Part shown: positions 21,518-34,263 of the stretch, piece by piece
How positions within the stretch are numbered: the first letter of the stretch is position 1
How the letters are laid out: every line of letters starts with the position of its first letter
NCBI RefSeq assembly: GCF_901709675.1
Contig: NC_051106.1
Coordinates: 9,994,001-10,058,000, forward strand
Origin: Syngnathus acus
Lineage: Eukaryota > Chordata > Actinopteri > Syngnathiformes > Syngnathidae
DNA length: 64,000 nt
Reading direction: 5' to 3'
The notes under the pieces: generated by a model
Told to the model about the DNA's origin: nothing
What the model saw: the letters and a program-made list of their open reading frames with translations, nothing else
Databases searched by the model: none
Position numbers and translations under genes: made by a program

Positions 21518-22091
21518 CATCAGCCGGGAAGCTTTCTGCCACCGACTGACCCGCAATGACTGATTTGTAATGACATTCCCCGGCAAAAAATAAATAAAGT
21601 CAAGAACAGGGTTGCGGAGTAGCGCGTAATCTTCCCATGACACAGTGTTTGACATGTGCAGCTGGGGAGAGGTTTGCTCATTGATCCGCACATTGGCCCT
21701 CACCACAGGCGAACTCATTTGAATAATAAGGGGAGAATATTTTGTGTGGAAGGAATGCCTCAAGACCTTCACAAGAGTCAATACGACTCGCTGAAGAATG
21801 AAGAGAGGGTTCAAATCCATCGGGGATCTTTGTAGGAGAATGAGGAGCCCGCGTGAATGCCTAATGAGTGAAAAGGCGATGTGCAGAAATTACGATTGGA
21901 AGGAAGGAAATTGGAAGTCATCAACGGGGAGAGATACTCTTAGCCATCTTTTCTCAAACGCTATACTCATCATTTTTGTCTGTAAAGATGTAGACTTTGT
22001 GAGGTCAAACAAACAAATGAAAATAAAGTGAAATATGCAGCTCTAGCTGTATCACAAAGATAGTAAGTGACTTAAAGCAAGGTTATGGATT
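21518..22091. other. Intron DNA, nothing recognised
   Basis: No gene or clear repeat. A 146-codon minus frame (21380-21820) starts here and ends inside the hAT-like element; I read it as chance. Confidence 0.5.
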
Positions 22092-22145
22092 CAACCCTGC
22101 CATTGGCTGCCAACCAGTTCGAAGTCAGGAAAGGGGAAGAATGGA
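22092..22145 (+). repeat. SINE-family fragment (middle part)
   Basis: 'caaccctgccattggctgcc' followed by 'aaccagttcgaagtcagg' matches the 'ccctgcgattggctggcaac' and 'cagt..' middle of the same fish repeat seen at 49761 and 61644. It is short and decayed. Confidence 0.45.
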
Positions 22146-22442
22146 AGTATGACTTTGGATGAGGAGTCACAAACACTGGACCCATCATTACAATCAAACA
22201 CTCATGGCAATAATTATTTCCTCAAGTGGACTGAGTTCAAAAACACTAATTGTGTCCTACATTAGTTCACGCATTCTCGACGGCATATGCTTACATTATT
22301 GCAGTATATGGGGGATAAAAGCGACAGAAGCCAGGCATGATTAGAAAACATTTTTTTTCCTCTCCCACCATAAATTTGCTGAGCAGTAAGACAAGGCTCT
22401 TATCACTAAAAGGTCATAAACCCACCCAAGGGGGCCATTAAA
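22146..22442. other. Intron DNA, nothing recognised
   Basis: No gene or structured repeat seen. Confidence 0.45.
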
Positions 22443-22498
22443 TCTCTCTCTCTCTCTCTCGCTCTCTCGCTGTCTGTCTCTCGCTGGCTCTCTCTCTA
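22443..22498. repeat. CT-rich microsatellite, interrupted
   Basis: A CT run with G interruptions (ctctcgctctctcgctgtctgt and similar), 56 bp, in the intron. Confidence 0.9.
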
Positions 22499-24634
22499 GC
22501 AATTTGGAAATCACATCCAGAAATTGGGTTTACCTCATAGACACGTTTTCTAATGCTGATCGAATGAAAGAACAGGGCCGATGTGAAGAGGACTCCAAAA
22601 GCAAATGCAACGCGAGGAAGATTTGAGGATGCGTAAGGCAAAATGATGAGAAATCGATGTGCAGGGAGATTCAAACACTCGCCAGCCTCGTTGCAACGAA
22701 TTACAGGCGCACGGCCAGTGTCTTACTTGAACATTTTTAACACTCAATAGCAAAACTGCAAATCCAGGCCTTCCCCCGCCCCCCCCCCCCTTTTTGTGAC
22801 CTATGGGGAAGTGATTAATTACATCTTTGTGCACCGCCGCCCATTTGGCAGGCTTACTTACCTCCTCGGGAAGAATGAGTGCTTAAACTGCTACCAATTC
22901 ATCTGCAGTTGGGTGTCTTTGCCACTAATAGTGGTAATAATTTGAATTCAAATGAGCCATTTTCTGCAGTAATTGAAAAGATTTTCATATTAACATGTAC
23001 ATTAGCAGCAGTTTCCCTTACGCTGCAACAGCTGTTAGGCCACAGGGTATTTGTGAATATAAAGATTATGTAGAAAGGCAAATCGTTTCAAGAATGAATG
23101 CTCGCGTGAGAATGTTTCACCTAAAGCCTTTTTAATTCATCAGCAATAAAAATAATGTCCGTTTGCTTTTGCAGTCCTGCATTGATTTTCTGGACCTGGT
23201 ATCAGGAGGCGGGGTGGGGGTTGGTCCCTTATGGTATATCATTAAGCCCAATACACGACTGAGATATGAGTATAGCTTTAATTACAATACGAACTTGAAT
23301 CGTACAACTTGACAAAATCACACATTGTTGTGTCCAGAAATTGCATCCACCGGCCTGGATGGTTTTGTGACCGTGTTGGTTTTATAATGCGGCAGCCGTT
23401 AAGTTCATCCGTGCTCTTTGTACTTTTAATGCCTTTCAGTTTTGCAGCCACAGCAGAGTCTAACTAATGAGGACAAGGCGAGTTCAGCAAGAAGCCGAGA
23501 GAAACGGATAAACGTCTCGCTTTATTCAATAGCTACAGTCCAATTTGGGATTTCATAGGCTTTACAATAAGACTCTATGAAACCACAAACCCCTTTTCCA
23601 GTGCAGCTGGGACATGGTATCAAACAAGTCAAGTCAAAGCACAGTGCAGTGATATGCAAAAAAACATTTCAAACCATATTCAATTGAATGCATTACAAAG
23701 ACAAAATGGTTAATGTTCAAACTGATGAACGGCAGTTTCCGATGACAGACATTTGACCACTGAGAGTATACAAATAACCAATATGTACATACCTTGCATG
23801 CATCTTGAGGTCTTGTTAGGCACAAATGGCAGCAGGAGAAGGCAAAGTCAACAACAGTCATGTCAATATGGCAGTCCAGCAGAGGGTTGCAAATGTCACA
23901 GATGTGTGTGCGTGTGCGCACGCGGGCTTGCTTGCTCATTAGCTTGGCAAACTTTTGTTCCATCCGACTGCACAGATGCTGCAGTGATTATACTCAACAT
24001 TAAACAAAGGGAACGGTGAGGAAAACAATGTAAACACCTGACGGCACATTTTATGATTCTCTGATGACATTTCCGACTCCAAAGTTTTGAATGTAGGTCA
24101 GCAGTACCGTAGATAGAAACTCGACATCTTTAACGGTGGTTTCCCTTCATGAAACATCTCAATAGAAGTAGAAAAGCGGTCGGATCATGAAGTATTAGGG
24201 GATAACATGAGCTATGTATAAATCAATCAATGGGACCAGACAATTTTGTCTGATTCCTGGCTTTTGAAATGTTTTCTTAACATGTAACATCTGCAGCTTC
24301 ACCATCTCCCACACAAGCCGAGTCTGCTCCAGTCTTTCAGAGCCTGACGACAGTCTCCTTACACGTGCTTATAATGCCTTAAAGCAGCATAAAGTTTGTG
24401 CGCCAGCCACACTGCTGACATGGGCGGGGGTAATTAAAATTCCCTCCGCTGGGCTGAACTACCATTTAATTGACCTCAGACAGAGGCATGCTCTGTCAGA
24501 GGCAGTGGGTGAAGCTAGAACATTGTGCTCCTTTTGACAACCCGGCTGTAATCGAGCGTTAATTACCACTATTATAGCTCACCTTACTAGCTTGTCGTAA
24601 CTGCTTGCGTATAATGTATTCCAAAAAATTGGAT
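22499..24634. other. Intron DNA with a poly(C) tract
   Basis: At 22773-22790 there is a run of 17 C with one G. A short alternating purine-pyrimidine patch lies near 23903-23926. No exon, RNA gene or transposon is recognised. Confidence 0.5.
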
Positions 24635-24726
24635 GTGTTTAGTGGAGCACGATAGCACATCCGCCTCACAGTGGTTCCATTCTGGCTTGGATCTTTCTGT
24701 GTGGAGTTTGCATGTTCTCCCTGTGC
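24635..24726 (+). repeat. tRNA-like SINE fragment, head half
   Basis: 'gtggagcacgatagcacatc' followed by 'cgcctcacagtggttccatt', then 'tgtgtggagtttgcatgttc' and 'tccctgtgcctttgcag', matches the tRNA-related head and following region of the same acanthomorph SINE family as at 19600. It ends abruptly after 'gtgcct..gc' and has no tail, so it is truncated at the 3' side. Confidence 0.7.
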
Positions 24727-25799
24727 CTTTGCAGATCTTTCTTTCCAAGTAACCAACGAGGCTGCGGAGATAATAGCCACCTGTTTCTAAAGATTGAGAA
24801 GTATTCAGCTTATTTCTTTTCATTATTGCTTGAATGCCATCAATTCTTCAGGAGCTCCATTGTGCTCTGCTTCTTGATAATTAATTAATATGGTTTGTGG
24901 GTGCTGGGGCACACAATCACTTGCCTAGCCAGTTTAATTTAGCTTCTCAGAGGGGCTCAATGGCACCCCATGGACATTTTGCAGCAAATGTGTTTTTCAT
25001 TATGAAATAAATTGTCAAACAGATCCCGCAGTTCGTTCTCCAGCCTCCGTGAGTGGCTATTTGTTTGCATATTTCATTATCTTCCCTCCCAGCTGCTTTA
25101 ATACATCAACTGAGTTGCTTGCCATTTTATAGAGATGGTGTTTTAAAAATGTCAGCTTGGAATAATGGACCGCATGCATCTGTGGCACAATCTAAAACAA
25201 CACCAACTTACTGTTTTGTTTTGCCAATTGACAGAAAAAATACAATAGTGTTAGGGTTCCAATGTGTTACCAGCATTTCTGCATAGATTTGCTCTATGAA
25301 CCGCCTGGGTGATATCGCTGTCATCCTTTGACCCGATAATCAGCTTCGAGCACATAAAAGTAAATCTTCTTTTTATGGTACGGGAGTAAGGAGGCACACA
25401 TCTTTACGACATTGAACATATTGTCAGAAAATTGAGGAGCAGAGCATCACGCACATTGAAAAAAATGCTATGCGTGGGTGGCGGCTTCTATAACGTCCAA
25501 CATGTTATATTGGCTTCCTCTGCCCAAATCCACATCACAAATACAAAAGTCCTAATTCACTGAGTGACTTTTATTGAGGGTAGAGCACGGGGCAAATAGT
25601 CAACAGTCCGCTGCCCAAGTCAGTTTCCGCAGTAAGGCCATTACAGATCCTTCAACTGTATCGTTCTTTAGCGAGTACAATAAAGGTTTGAAGACAGTGG
25701 CAGTTCATGCACACATTGCAATTCCAATCAAGTTGGGATGTTGTGTAAAACATAAATAAAGAAACAGAAGGGAATTGTTTTACGAGTGACATTCAATTG
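24727..25799. other. Intron DNA, nothing recognised
   Basis: No gene, RNA or repeat recognised; frames are at most 77 codons. Confidence 0.5.
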
Positions 25800-26400
25800 A
25801 ATAGCCTCCAAAGACAAGATAGGGCAATCCAGCCTTTTACAACTGAGTGCCATGACCTCAGATTTAGAGGTGCTAATCCTCATCTCAATGGCTTCTTCAG
25901 ACTCAATTGTGAACTGCTCTGGGAAGGTTGAAGATTGCAGCTTAGAAAAAAGCACCTGAGCGCCAAAGGAAACTGTGAGATAAAAAAAGGTCCAGGACTA
26001 AATTTGGCCCAAAAGTGCTGTCCATTAGAGAGTCAATTCACGTTTCTTCATATGCTGTCCATTTATCTTACCTGTGACACCCACCAAAGGGCAAAGGAGG
26101 AAATTGAGCCACTGTGCTTACTCTGGCATACTTACATTAATGTTGATTTTTGCAATGACGCAATACTGCAGCCAGACCCCTCAACACCTTGCTTGCATCA
26201 AGACATTCTGTCCATAAATGTAATGAACAGGTAAAATTAGACAGCCTTTGGCAGAGTCCAGCCTTCTGTGGAAATAAATCTGACAAACTGCTGGTAACAG
26301 CCCATACTCCCCAAGGGGCACCGTTGAATACCTCCAATCCCACAGAGCACATGTAGACCACAAAAAAAGATCTGCGCACCAAATTGAAACCGTATTCGAT
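25800..26400 (-). mobile_element. Degenerate LINE reverse-transcriptase region
   Basis: Read on the minus strand from about 26400, the DNA follows the RT of a fish non-LTR retrotransposon. VYMCSVGLEVFNGAPWGVW matches the 'VYMCFVDLEKAFDRVP..W' block with a deletion. 'ggctggactctgccaaaggc' matches the 'GLRQGC' motif DNA, then 'ttatggacagaatg' follows, then 'caaggtgttgagggg' near 26180. After about 190 bp of unrelated sequence (about 25945-26125) the match resumes at EMRISTSKSEVMALSCKR (about 25818-25925). The catalytic FADD box falls in the disrupted part. Frameshifts separate the blocks, so the element is dead. The 169-codon frame at 26181-26690 partly overlaps it and is not a gene. Confidence 0.75.
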
Positions 26401-29254
26401 GTTTCCTTTGGGTGGAAGATCTGACCAATTTTAATCCAAACCGTTAATATATTCAATGGAGCTCTTTTCATTATCAGCGGAAAGCTACGCTGCACCAACT
26501 TTTCTGCCATGTGCAAGGACGCAGAGGAAGAAAGCTGGCAAGAAGGCGCAGTGCGTATCTGCGATCGGCCATGTGCAGTCTCGGGAGTCTCTTCCCTGTG
26601 GTTACCAAAGATTATGTGACCTTTAAAAATCATTGATGTTGATACGGGTTCCGCTAGATCTGCATTTGTTAGGGAGAGCGGCACATTCAATCACACGTCA
26701 AAGCGAGGCAACGTCGGCACAGCACAGACATAGCTCACAGCGACATCACACAAACTATGTTTCTCCGTGAGGGGGGAATCAATAACTAAATACACCGCTT
26801 TGGTCCTATTTGCATGACTTTGATGTCAGTCTCATGATAGAAGGTTAGTTCTCTTCCCTCAGTGATCAAACCGAGCCACTCAAGACGAGCGATGCCTTTG
26901 GAATCGAGTACTGTGCAAACCGACGGGCTTTTCCCAGGATGGTTGATAAAACATGTAGTCGACACAAAGGGCTGCGTTTCAAAGTAATAATGTATCGCAA
27001 AGTACACTTGGGCTTTCATTTGTTTCATGCATTCATTAAGAAAATTGTGATACATTAGTAATACATTAAACTTACACCATTATAATATACAGGTAGCTCA
27101 TGTAGCCATTAAGCTACGATTAACGTAATTTAATAGGTTTCCAACACTGCAACAGCCACCGCTGCAACTAAAACAAAGGACATCATGTAAATTCAAACCG
27201 TAGATAAAAGTGATGATGACAAAATGACCATAAAATTCATCTGAGCTGTCTTTTGATATTTTTCACCAGTTTACAATTTTTGAGTTATCCAATATTATTC
27301 AAGGGAAAGTAAACTTGAATTTGCGAAATATCAACTTTGAACTATTTCGGTATCTCCACCAATTAACATTTGTAACTCACAAAATCAATATATGGCATCT
27401 TGAGCCTGGTAAGACTAACTATGACCATTCTTAAAAGTGTCACACAAGCATGCTAAGTAATGAAATTCAAAAATTGCTGCATGTGGATGCTTGCTTGCCT
27501 GCCTAAAAAGTAGCAAGTGTCTCAGGCTGGCCTTTCCTCTGGTGTATTCATGGATCTGAAGGCACATTTCGTTTCTATCTGTGCGCTAAGGGGATGTGAC
27601 ATGATATTTAAAGCAAAGCCCTTGGGATTCAAATCCAAACCCAAGGTAATATGAGTCATTTTTTCAGGACCACAGGGAGGGTTAACATTTGGTCACGTCA
27701 AACATGCAGATAGACTCTCGGGCCAGGACATTAGGTACAGAAAAACAAAATCAGAAATGCTAAGGCCAAACTTCTGCTTTTGCCAATCTAAAATGCCTGA
27801 CACCTGGAGACATAGTATTATTCTCTTGCCAAATATAAGTACGAGGTTGTGATTATGTTGGCGTGGGCCAAACAAGATACTGTACGGTCCAGCTTTAGTA
27901 TGGATGTGATTAACATATCCAGGAGGGGTTAGACGGCTTCTCTCCTTTAGTTTTTGGGCAATGAACTACTTTTTAACACAATCAATCAGTGGGGCCATAG
28001 CAGAATATTGCGGTATATAACCGTAAAGTCCAACTGGAACAGTAAAGGGATGTGGGCGCTACCAGATGGCGCAGGTTTTTTTCCCACAATATGCATTTGA
28101 TATTGATTTTATTTCATATATTAAAAGGTATTTTTTGTCGTTTACATATTCAATGCATGAGTACAAGAGGAAAAGAAAAGAAGCAAACAAGACCCAATGG
28201 CCATCATGCCGTTGAGCTTCCGACCATACCAGTTGAGATTGAATCAATAGCAACTTTGCTGAAGTGGTGCTTTCCATTTCACTTCAATTGCTTTGAGGCC
28301 AAACATGATAGACAATTAAGTAAGCACAGTTCCTTTGAGCTTGAGACTGCCTCTGTCTAGTTCTTTACAATAGTGGTGTGCAATTCTTTTCACCATCAGC
28401 ATATGAGGTCGTTTCAGTTATAGTCAAGTCATATAAATGAATCGTGAATTCATCGGAACAATTGCGTTAATCTACATTGCTGCACCTGCTTCCTAGCTAC
28501 AATTTCATTTTCATTGTGTCGCTTTAAAGTGAATCACTAATTAGAGTGTGGTATGTGCGCTTTACTACATTTGAGGAGCGTGATAAATTGCATGACCAAT
28601 CAAGGGTGAGTCACCAAAGGGATTGGCGCAAAAATTGCCGGGAAAAATAGATCCGGCAATTTGTGAATAGTTCTTCTGGTTGTTTCCTGTTTTATGTAGA
28701 ATGTAATGAAGTGTTTGTTTTTCATATAAAAACATCCTTCTCGTGGGATGCTAAATAGTATTTTATGAGCAAGCACAAGCATATCAGTTGCTTATCCTAT
28801 TATAGAGGGAGATGTTCTTGTAATATTTGCTCTGTTATAAAACTTTATATTCCAACACCAAGCACAAGCAGTTCTTAAGATGTCCCTCAGTATGCACTTT
28901 GCAGACACTTGATGAGGAAACTTTCAAATCATACCGTCAGGCTTCAAGCCAGATCATAAACGGGCCGCAGCATCTAAATGAGGCTTTTTTTATTTGAACT
29001 GCTTGAACTTCTTACAAGGCTGTTTACTTTCAAAGTCCTTATTTAAATGATCATTGCTGCTTTTCAGGGAATAATTTGGCATTATTTCCATTCATATCAG
29101 GTACTTATCGGTGACCGGTGTTGTTCTTCTAGCTGCTAACAACAAACGTGATTTGGAGCAGATTTGCTTGACCTTACTGCGACATTGTGAGTGGATGAAT
29201 GACAGCTGTGACAAAATCAATGGCCTCCAGCGCCGAGAAATTTAATTAGTTGCA
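26401..29254. other. Intron DNA, nothing recognised
   Basis: No gene, RNA or transposon recognised. The LINE match may reach slightly past 26400 but fades. Frames are short and overlap on both strands. Confidence 0.5.
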
Positions 29255-29303
29255 AATATATATATATAGATATAGATATAGATATATATACGTATATATA
29301 TAA
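29255..29303. repeat. (TA)n / TAGATA repeat
   Basis: A compound TA-rich tract: atatatatatata, then three gatata units, then tatatacgtatatatata. It is self-complementary and could extrude as a cruciform. Confidence 0.9.
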
Positions 29304-32078
29304 AAGGCATGGATCATCGCGTGAACTGCATTTCGTGGAAAGGATAAATGATCATTTTTTTTGTTTTCCCTCTGTCAATAGGATAGGAGAATATTTGCAA
29401 ATGTTTCTTCAACCCTACTTCAAGCAAAGCGCAAAACAGAAATTGATAGAACAATTCCACTGAAAGATTCTTTTGTTGAACTTGAAGTTGAAATGTAATA
29501 CGGCAGCACTGTTTTGATGATGTACGGTAGGTGGTCCATGTGGACGTGCACTCTTTCACTCAGAATCAATACATCATGTCTGCAAAGGAACCTCAGCCAT
29601 TGGATGGAAGGAAATAAATGAAAATCCCAAATCAACTGAAGTTAAAGCGGCACTGCCAGTAGCATTCTTGTTTACTATAGGCTTGAGGAAAATGAATCTC
29701 AGTTTGCAGAAGACATCATTTTAAGAGGTATTTATAGCCGCTTGTTGCTGTCTCTATCACAAACACAAAGAAAAATGATTGCAATTTCATCCAAGTTGTA
29801 AATGTGCTGCAAACAGTGTTTGGATATGCAGAGAAGGCTTTGGAGGAAAGCCACTGATGTGTAGCTACAGTCTGCATTTTTTTCTTTCATCTGGCTGATG
29901 GAATTCTTTCTAACCTTGTTTTGAATTAGGCAAACCGATTGGTGACACACTGTGAAATGAAGATGGTAGTGAGTCTATCACGTCTGACATCACACTCGCT
30001 AATATTTACATTCCTCCCGATGTTTGGCATATCAGGACGAGATGGATTATTGGGCGTTAAATGGGAGTAAAAGAAAGACACAATAGAGCAGTGTAACAAT
30101 ACTAAAATATTTATGATGCATGTAGCCTGTGGTGGAACAGAAAGTTGACAATCTATTAACTGCAGCCGGCTCTGAAATTGTGCTCCATGGCTGTATTGCT
30201 GTAATAATTGCTGCGTTGAAGCCAACATATACCATCGTCATTGGGTTGCCATTTTTCTCTGTGAAGATATATCCTCTCTCTGCATCCTCTTGGGCACACG
30301 TACATGTGTACACACGGAGTGGCTGACACACTTTTGGCCTGTTAGCAGGGGCCGTGCATCTTTAGATTGCACAGCTGTCTCCTGCTGGACCAGTAAATGA
30401 ATGCTAATGCAATTAGCTCCGTTGCCTTCATCTGAACTTCACCACAAATCTACCGGGATTAAGAGGAGGGCTGTGTGTATTTTGTGATGCAAAGATACGT
30501 ATGTGGGAGAGAAGAGAGCAAAACCCCTCCAGATCTGATTAGATGAAAGGTGTTTGTTTAGAATACCAAATGTCCAGATTTGAGCAAGAAGCCGCAGCAC
30601 ATTATTCCTTAACCAACTGGTGGTCAAACACAAATGTGATTGGGAATAGTTTAGAACTTGGGGTCGATATAGCATGAAAACCAACGTACCCGATGGTGCC
30701 CAAAACTTTGACACAGTACTGTAATGATATTCTGCATTGTATGTATGATATATACAAACTTTGAAATAGTTAGGACCGTCTTGATAATAAAATAAGATAT
30801 ACTACAGTGTAACAAGAATATAAATCAGTCTTGGTAATAAAATATTACTGCTACCAGCATCGACCAAAAATGACAGCCAGAAAGATACGCACTTCTCTAT
30901 TATCGCCATGTAATCTCCACTCCGTTGCATTTTGCTATTACAATCACTAACTATCAATGAACATTTTATGCATCTGTCCTCTCAAATGACTTTTTAAATA
31001 CTCCAGCTCTATCAGCTCTATTCCCCAAAACATTTCCGTTTTGCCAGCTGGCACACGCTTCAGGTATTCTTATTATCTATCATGTGCCTTCTTCTGAGCA
31101 AAATAAGTAGATTCCTCCCACAGATGTCATGATGAGGGAATTAGCAAAAAAGTCTCATTGAAATATGATTGTGAGGGACTATCTAGTAAACAGACACAGC
31201 ACCTGTTCCCTTTCTTTGACCTTTTATTAAGTGGGGCATCTGTTCAGGTAATGTCTCTTCAGTGCGCTTCTGCCGCTGATTAAAACAAATGGCGGTCTTG
31301 TCATACCCTGCGTGTTCGACTCTAGTTTTTTATTAGTTGATGATTAAACAGCTTTTTTCCCCCTCCATTCTCTGTCATTATTGAGAGGCAATTAAATAAA
31401 ATGAGGCAGATGCATTTAGGTGGCGGGCGGCCCAGCTTTGTTAGGGTGTAAATATAGATCTATATTGTATAGTTCAGCTGTGGGCAGTGATAAATCCATA
31501 ACATTACTGATGTCAGCGTTGGACAGGGTTTCTCTGCCTTCCTGTTGCACCAAAGAACTCACTAATCCTGACATGTGAGCTGTCTCACTTTCTGTCTACC
31601 ATTTATCAGGAGCTACGTACAAGCTGAATAAGCGTGTGTCCAGCGGTGTTGTGTCTTTGTGTGTACGTGTACGTCTTGATTAGGAGGCAGTTTGGAAACG
31701 TGCATGTCAATTCATAGCATGTTTGTGCTGTGCAGAGCCAAGTCTGTATGCAAGTGTGCGTAGCCATCCCCCCCCACCCCCCATCCCATCCCATCTGTGT
31801 CCATTTGATAACAGTAATCCACAAGGCAGGAGAGGCAGAGAGGCTCTCAAATAACCTTGCAAAGAAGATATGAAATGGGCTCAGTATCGATCCGTATATG
31901 AACAATCATCACTGTGACTTGATATAAATGGACACCCACTGCCTCTGCTCGTACCATTAGGGACAGGCGGCGGGCGGCAAAAAAATAAATAAATGTGAAA
32001 AAAATCCATTGTTAAGACACTGCAATTGAAATAATAAAATGGAAAGTCTAATTATTTAAGTACTTCAGTATTGTTTAA
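29304..32078. other. Intron DNA, nothing recognised
   Basis: No gene or transposon recognised. A C-rich patch with CATCC units lies at 31769-31795. Confidence 0.5.
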
Positions 32079-32144
32079 GTTAGTGTGACTTTTGTCTTTG
32101 ATAGCACTACAAATCAGTTAGTGTGACTTTTGTCTTTGATAGCA
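32079..32144. repeat. Tandem duplication, 28-bp identical copies, period 38
   Basis: The 28-mer beginning gttagtgtgacttttgtctt and ending tgatagca occurs at 32079-32106 and again, without mismatch, at 32117-32144. Ten bases separate the copies. Identity suggests a recent local duplication or gene-conversion event. Confidence 0.9.
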
Positions 32145-32600
32145 AGCAGTACAATATCAGTTTTCCATCTTTTATTTAGCCAAGGCACCAGCCACAGATA
32201 TACATATCACCTAAATTACAAATACACAAATCAAGTATGAAATGTTTGCCCTGTTTTATTTGACACCAAATGGTTAATACTTAATAAATGACTGCAGCCC
32301 CCAAATAAAAAACAAATCTCCATATTATGTGAGGCCAGCTGCAGGGGCTAACATAAATAATTAACTTCCAACACATTGCCGTGATTAGCATTCACAAGTT
32401 CAGGATGCTAAAGAGATTTTTTTAACTGTAGAAAAGATGTGTGAGATCAGAAAACATAAAAATAGTTGTAGTTAGTTTTCAAAAGCGCTACATGATCAGA
32501 GAAGGTGGATGGATGTAAAGTAGTGTATGCACACTGAGTCCCAAAAGCATATGCAGAGTTAATTAAGAAAAATATGCAAATTGGTATTTGGCAGACACAC
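32145..32600. other. Intron DNA, nothing recognised
   Basis: No gene or structured repeat seen. Confidence 0.45.
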
Positions 32601-32621
32601 ACGGCACGGCACGGCACGGCA
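32601..32621. repeat. (GGCAC)4 pentanucleotide repeat
   Basis: Four exact ACGGC/GGCAC units in a GC-rich patch, within otherwise AT-rich intron. Confidence 0.9.
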
Positions 32622-33080
32622 GTCCGGAACAGACAGCCTTCTTGTGTCACAGGTAAAGATTACCAAGCAGACACCCCTGGGGATAAAATACAGCATTTGC
32701 AGCAGGTTGCCAATAGCTATAAACAGTCCCAGAAAGTCGCAGATGTCTCCTGCTCTGCAAACAAATTGAATCACATGGCAACAACTCTTGCAGGTTATAA
32801 TCTGCTTCTTAGATGACCACAAAAGCACTCGCCGAGCTGCTTCCAATACAAATGAAACATTATAAGAATCTTAGGTTTAGACACATGTATATAGAAAAAA
32901 TAATTCAAAACAAACAATTTCACAACAAAAAACAAATTAAATTCAGTGCATTTACTGTAGTGTTCATACAGTACAGATTGCTGCAAATGACCTGAGCACA
33001 AAAAAAAACTGCATTGTGTTGTATAGGTCAGCTGAGTTAAAAAAAAAAGACTAAAATCTATTTCATTTTCTGTTGGAGAT
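32622..33080. other. Intron DNA, nothing recognised
   Basis: A-rich stretches occur around 32890-32940 and 33000-33050. No gene is recognised. Confidence 0.45.
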
Positions 33081-33195
33081 GTCGCCTACTTGTATGTCTC
33101 GTCACCGTGGGATGGAGGAAACGGAATTTCGGTTTCTTTGTGTGTCTTGACATATGAAGGGATTGACAATAAAGCTGACTTTGACTTTGACTTTA
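33081..33195 (+). mobile_element. Non-LTR retrotransposon 3' end with TTTGAC tail
   Basis: The segment 'gtcgcctacttgtatgtctc', 'gtcaccgtgggatgg', 'acggaatttcggtttctttg', 'tgtgtcttgacatatgaagg' and 'attgacaataaagctgac' leads into repeated TTTGAC units. This is the 3' terminus of a widespread fish LINE, with an AATAAA at 33168-33173 and the microsatellite-like tail used for target priming. No coding part is left upstream. Confidence 0.75.
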
Positions 33196-34214
33196 ACTAT
33201 CGCCAACCGTATGGTATTCAGAGATTTGTGTAAAATATGTTTTGTATTCTTTGTTCAAGGCTTTTCAGTAACTCACTTCAAAACGTACATTTTAATAAGG
33301 CGTTTGCTTGCAGAACTAAAAAATAACGAGACTTCAAATGGTACTCTGATAATGACTAAATCGTTGCTTCCATGCCGACTATGCAATATCTTTCAACCAC
33401 TTGGTAAAACAGTGAAAAGTTTTTTAAACTGGACAGCAAATGTAATAGTCAAAAATCATCAATTCTGTGACCTAAAACGGTGGGAAGAGAATAAACACTT
33501 TTTTCAGTCGAAGAATAGCACATGACATTGACGTGAATCGATTACATTAAGATGACTTCAGCTAAGATTGGTTTGTTGACTTAGCGCTTATCAGAGCCGT
33601 GGGAGGTGCCAAAGCCATCACTATGGATGCAACATTTCATCTTTGTCCTCCATCACTGAATCTCTCCCAGCAGCCAATAACATGACAAAAGGGAAGTTAA
33701 TGCCCTTTCCCCCCTAATGTTAGACGTATATCCTGATTTTGCTGGCCCATGTCGCGCTATCTAAAAAAGCGCCTGATTTGAGTCCATTTCAGACCAAATG
33801 CACTGTGTCATTTATTGGCATCTGGCGCGTGTGCTGATTGCAACAATAAATGGCGGTTGCACAAGCCTTTGTAGCAGTGGCGTCTTGAGATTTCATGATA
33901 TACAGGTGCTCACACAAACCCCTGAAGAGCCTTTTTCTTATCTGTTTCCTAATTAGGAAAACAAATCCATCATGTTATCTGTGGGAGGCAGAATTTCTTG
34001 GCAGAGCTGCCCAATGTACACTTTGGCGACGCGACAGATCGATTATCCCGCTTATAGAGTATATTGATGTCATTAAAATGAGAATGATAAAACCTATTTT
34101 TTCCCATCGTGTTGGGGTGAGAAATGAAGCATTTGTTGGTGGCTTAAGTTAATGATTGGGAATCAGTGAGCTGAAGTGCGAGCGTTTTGGATAGATGGAT
34201 GGATAGATGGAATC

Positions 34215-34216
<2 letters not shown>
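33196..34216. other. Intron DNA, nothing recognised
   Basis: A 123-codon + frame (33154-33525) begins inside the LINE tail and then enters unrecognised sequence. A short GGATGGATAGATGG run at 34195-34210 may be the tail of a lost SINE. Confidence 0.5.

Positions 34217-34261
<45 letters not shown>
34217..34261. repeat. (TG)n microsatellite
   Basis: About 22 perfect TG units. Confidence 0.95.

Positions 34262-34263
<2 letters not shown>

Noticed and set aside
26181-26690. 169-codon minus-strand frame, longest after alk
   Set aside because: Its C-terminal half is out-of-frame LINE reverse-transcriptase DNA, and the rest is unrecognised. A frame this long is not surprising by chance in 64 kb.
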